From positions 2,485,001 through 2,549,000 of the forward strand of contig NZ_CP065589.1 of assembly GCF_021278965.1 (NCBI RefSeq): a stretch of DNA of 64,000 nucleotides. The letters are read 5' to 3'. Both the position numbers and the translations under genes were made by a program. The notes beneath the pieces were generated by a model. It did no database searches. It was not told the origin of the DNA and saw only the letters and a program-made list of their open reading frames with translations. Source of the DNA: Chryseobacterium capnotolerans (GTDB taxonomy: Bacteria; Bacteroidota; Bacteroidia; Flavobacteriales; Weeksellaceae). Of the stretch, positions 62,914 to 64,000 are shown one piece after another (position 1 is the first letter of the stretch; each line of letters starts with the position of its first letter).

Positions 62914-63858
62914 TCACACCATATCAATCCATTTATACAGATCAACATCAGCAGAGATTCCAAATGATTTTCTGAGTCTGCTCTTCCTGGTTTGAATAGT
63001 ACGTACTGCAAGGTGATTGTACTCCGCAATATCTTTTGTTGTAAAACCTAGTTTAATCAAGGCACAAAGCTTAAATTCGTCTGTGCTCATATCAGTATTA
63101 ATTTTCATGAGGTTATCGTATAAATCAGGAAACATCTGTTTAACTTTAGGAATGAAGGCAATATCATCGCTCATAGCCAGCTTTACAATACCTTCAAGAT
63201 CTATCTGATCCTTACTATTGAGTTTTGCCCTCATATCAGCAATAATCTTTTCACTTCTCAGCGCCTGTTGGTATAGTTTCACTATTTTAAACTGTTTTGA
63301 AAGTATAAAGTATCCCAGGATACTCACTCCTAAAAACACCTGTAAAAAGGTAATCAGTCTTTGGTTTTCTGAAAACAGTACATTATCTGCCCCTTCAACG
63401 GCAAATATTCTGAAATCATAATAATGGCTGAAACTGAAAAGAATAAGTACAGAGAGATAAACAATCAGATTGTACCGAACTGTCTTTTTGGAATTAAAAA
63501 TAAACAGCGAGGCCAGCATAATGACAAAATAGTATAATGAAAGACCATTTTCAAAGCCCGTAGTGGATGAAAAGAAAAAAACCAACAACAACAAAAGTTC
63601 AAGGCTAAACAAGGCCACAAAATGATTGTACCGCAATTTTGTAAAAAAGAAAAGGAAGAGATAGAATATTCCCAGTGTTGATAAAACAAAAAAGTTGGTC
63701 TTCAATCCAAATATCAGATCCCTGCAGCCGTTAAAAATCAGAACAGCTCCAATAGAAAATGCAAATAAATTCATTCTCTGAGCTTCGATAAGCTCAAGCG
63801 GGTCTATATTGGAAGCAATATGTCTGTTTGCTATATAATCCCAGATTTTTCGAAACAT
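62914..63858 (-). CDS. Membrane-anchored LuxR-type regulator
   Basis: 314 aa. About six membrane helices within residues 30-200 and a C-terminal HTH (FKLCALIKLGFTTKDIAEYN, then VRTIQTRKSRLRKS). The DNA-binding end is clearly related to that of the TPR regulator at 37711. Membrane spanning implies direct sensing at the membrane without a separate kinase. Orphan gene near the window end. Confidence 0.82.
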   Translation of the reverse strand: MFRKIWDYIANRHIASNIDPLELIEAQRMNLFAFSIGAVLIFNGCRDLIFGLKTNFFVLSTLGIFYLFLFFFTKLRYNHFVALFSLELLLLLVFFFSSTTGFENGLSLYYFVIMLASLFIFNSKKTVRYNLIVYLSVLILFSFSHYYDFRIFAVEGADNVLFSENQRLITFLQVFLGVSILGYFILSKQFKIVKLYQQALRSEKIIADMRAKLNSKDQIDLEGIVKLAMSDDIAFIPKVKQMFPDLYDNLMKINTDMSTDEFKLCALIKLGFTTKDIAEYNHLAVRTIQTRKSRLRKSFGISADVDLYKWIDMV

Positions 63859-64000
63859 AATTTATAGATATTGAGCAAAAAACATGAAATTCAATACAAA
63901 AATAAATAAAATGCTTTTATATTTTATTCATATAATCAATTTTGGTTAAAAGTATATTTATAAATTTGCTATTATATTAAAAATTGTTTGACTATTACAA

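Overview
The window looks like a chromosomal segment of a Chryseobacterium-type flavobacterium (Bacteroidota, Weeksellaceae). It is AT-rich. It carries Bacteroidota families such as DUF4294, DUF7009, GldI, a cyclophilin-FKBP fusion lipoprotein, MnmD and a Y_Y_Y-type histidine kinase. Several promoters have a TAnnTTTG -7 box. There is no rRNA, tRNA, CRISPR array, phage or recognisable transposase.

Layout. 0-8 kb: serine synthesis (serC, serA, DUF1015) and three tandem secreted M28 peptidases, the first with a degenerate active site. 8.4-9.1 kb: an unexplained hairpin-rich non-coding stretch behind a sigma-54-like motif. 9-16.7 kb: housekeeping (two lipoprotein prolyl isomerases, ilvE, mnmD, a Nudix hydrolase, M42 peptidase, rpe). 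16.9-18.8 kb: a compact minus-strand operon of a 74-residue secreted peptide ending SCPACGMG, an MNIO/DUF692 enzyme and a DUF1772 membrane protein. This is a candidate peptide-modification (RiPP) system and the most interesting locus here. 18.9-28 kb: alpha-L-fucosidase, ndk, rsgA, DAHP synthase-chorismate mutase, dnaX with an A11 slippery run, TetR and an alpha-oxoamine synthase. 28.5-47.4 kb: regulators and envelope genes (AraC, a large sensor kinase with LuxR regulator, MFS, TPR-LuxR, Crp, OMPs, DoxX, LytS/LytTR pair, PhzF). 47.7-59.9 kb: molybdenum-cofactor region, with moaA-moeA-moaC-mobA-moeB on plus and, on minus, moaD-moaE-fdhD-DUF7009-formate dehydrogenase-like enzyme, a SUOX-fold protein, bestrophin and DUF488, plus a TauE/SafE exporter. 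60-64 kb: DyP peroxidase, DUF1062, a three-way-junction RNA candidate, an EamA transporter and a membrane LuxR regulator.

Two window-wide patterns stand out. Seven genes (serC, the sensor kinase, its LuxR regulator, moeA, bestrophin, moaD, DUF1062) are each broken by one apparent single-base indel, five of them in an A/T run, while both halves stay well conserved. This points to sequencing or assembly error more than decay; dnaX has a longer run (A11) exactly at the gamma/tau boundary and may be genuinely programmed. Second, six intergenic spacers are built from the same small set of palindromic modules in different orders and orientations. Two composite copies are inverted relative to each other around the phzF-AraC-moaA-moeA-moaC-mobA block.

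All calls come from reading the sequence and recalled family knowledge; no database search was run.
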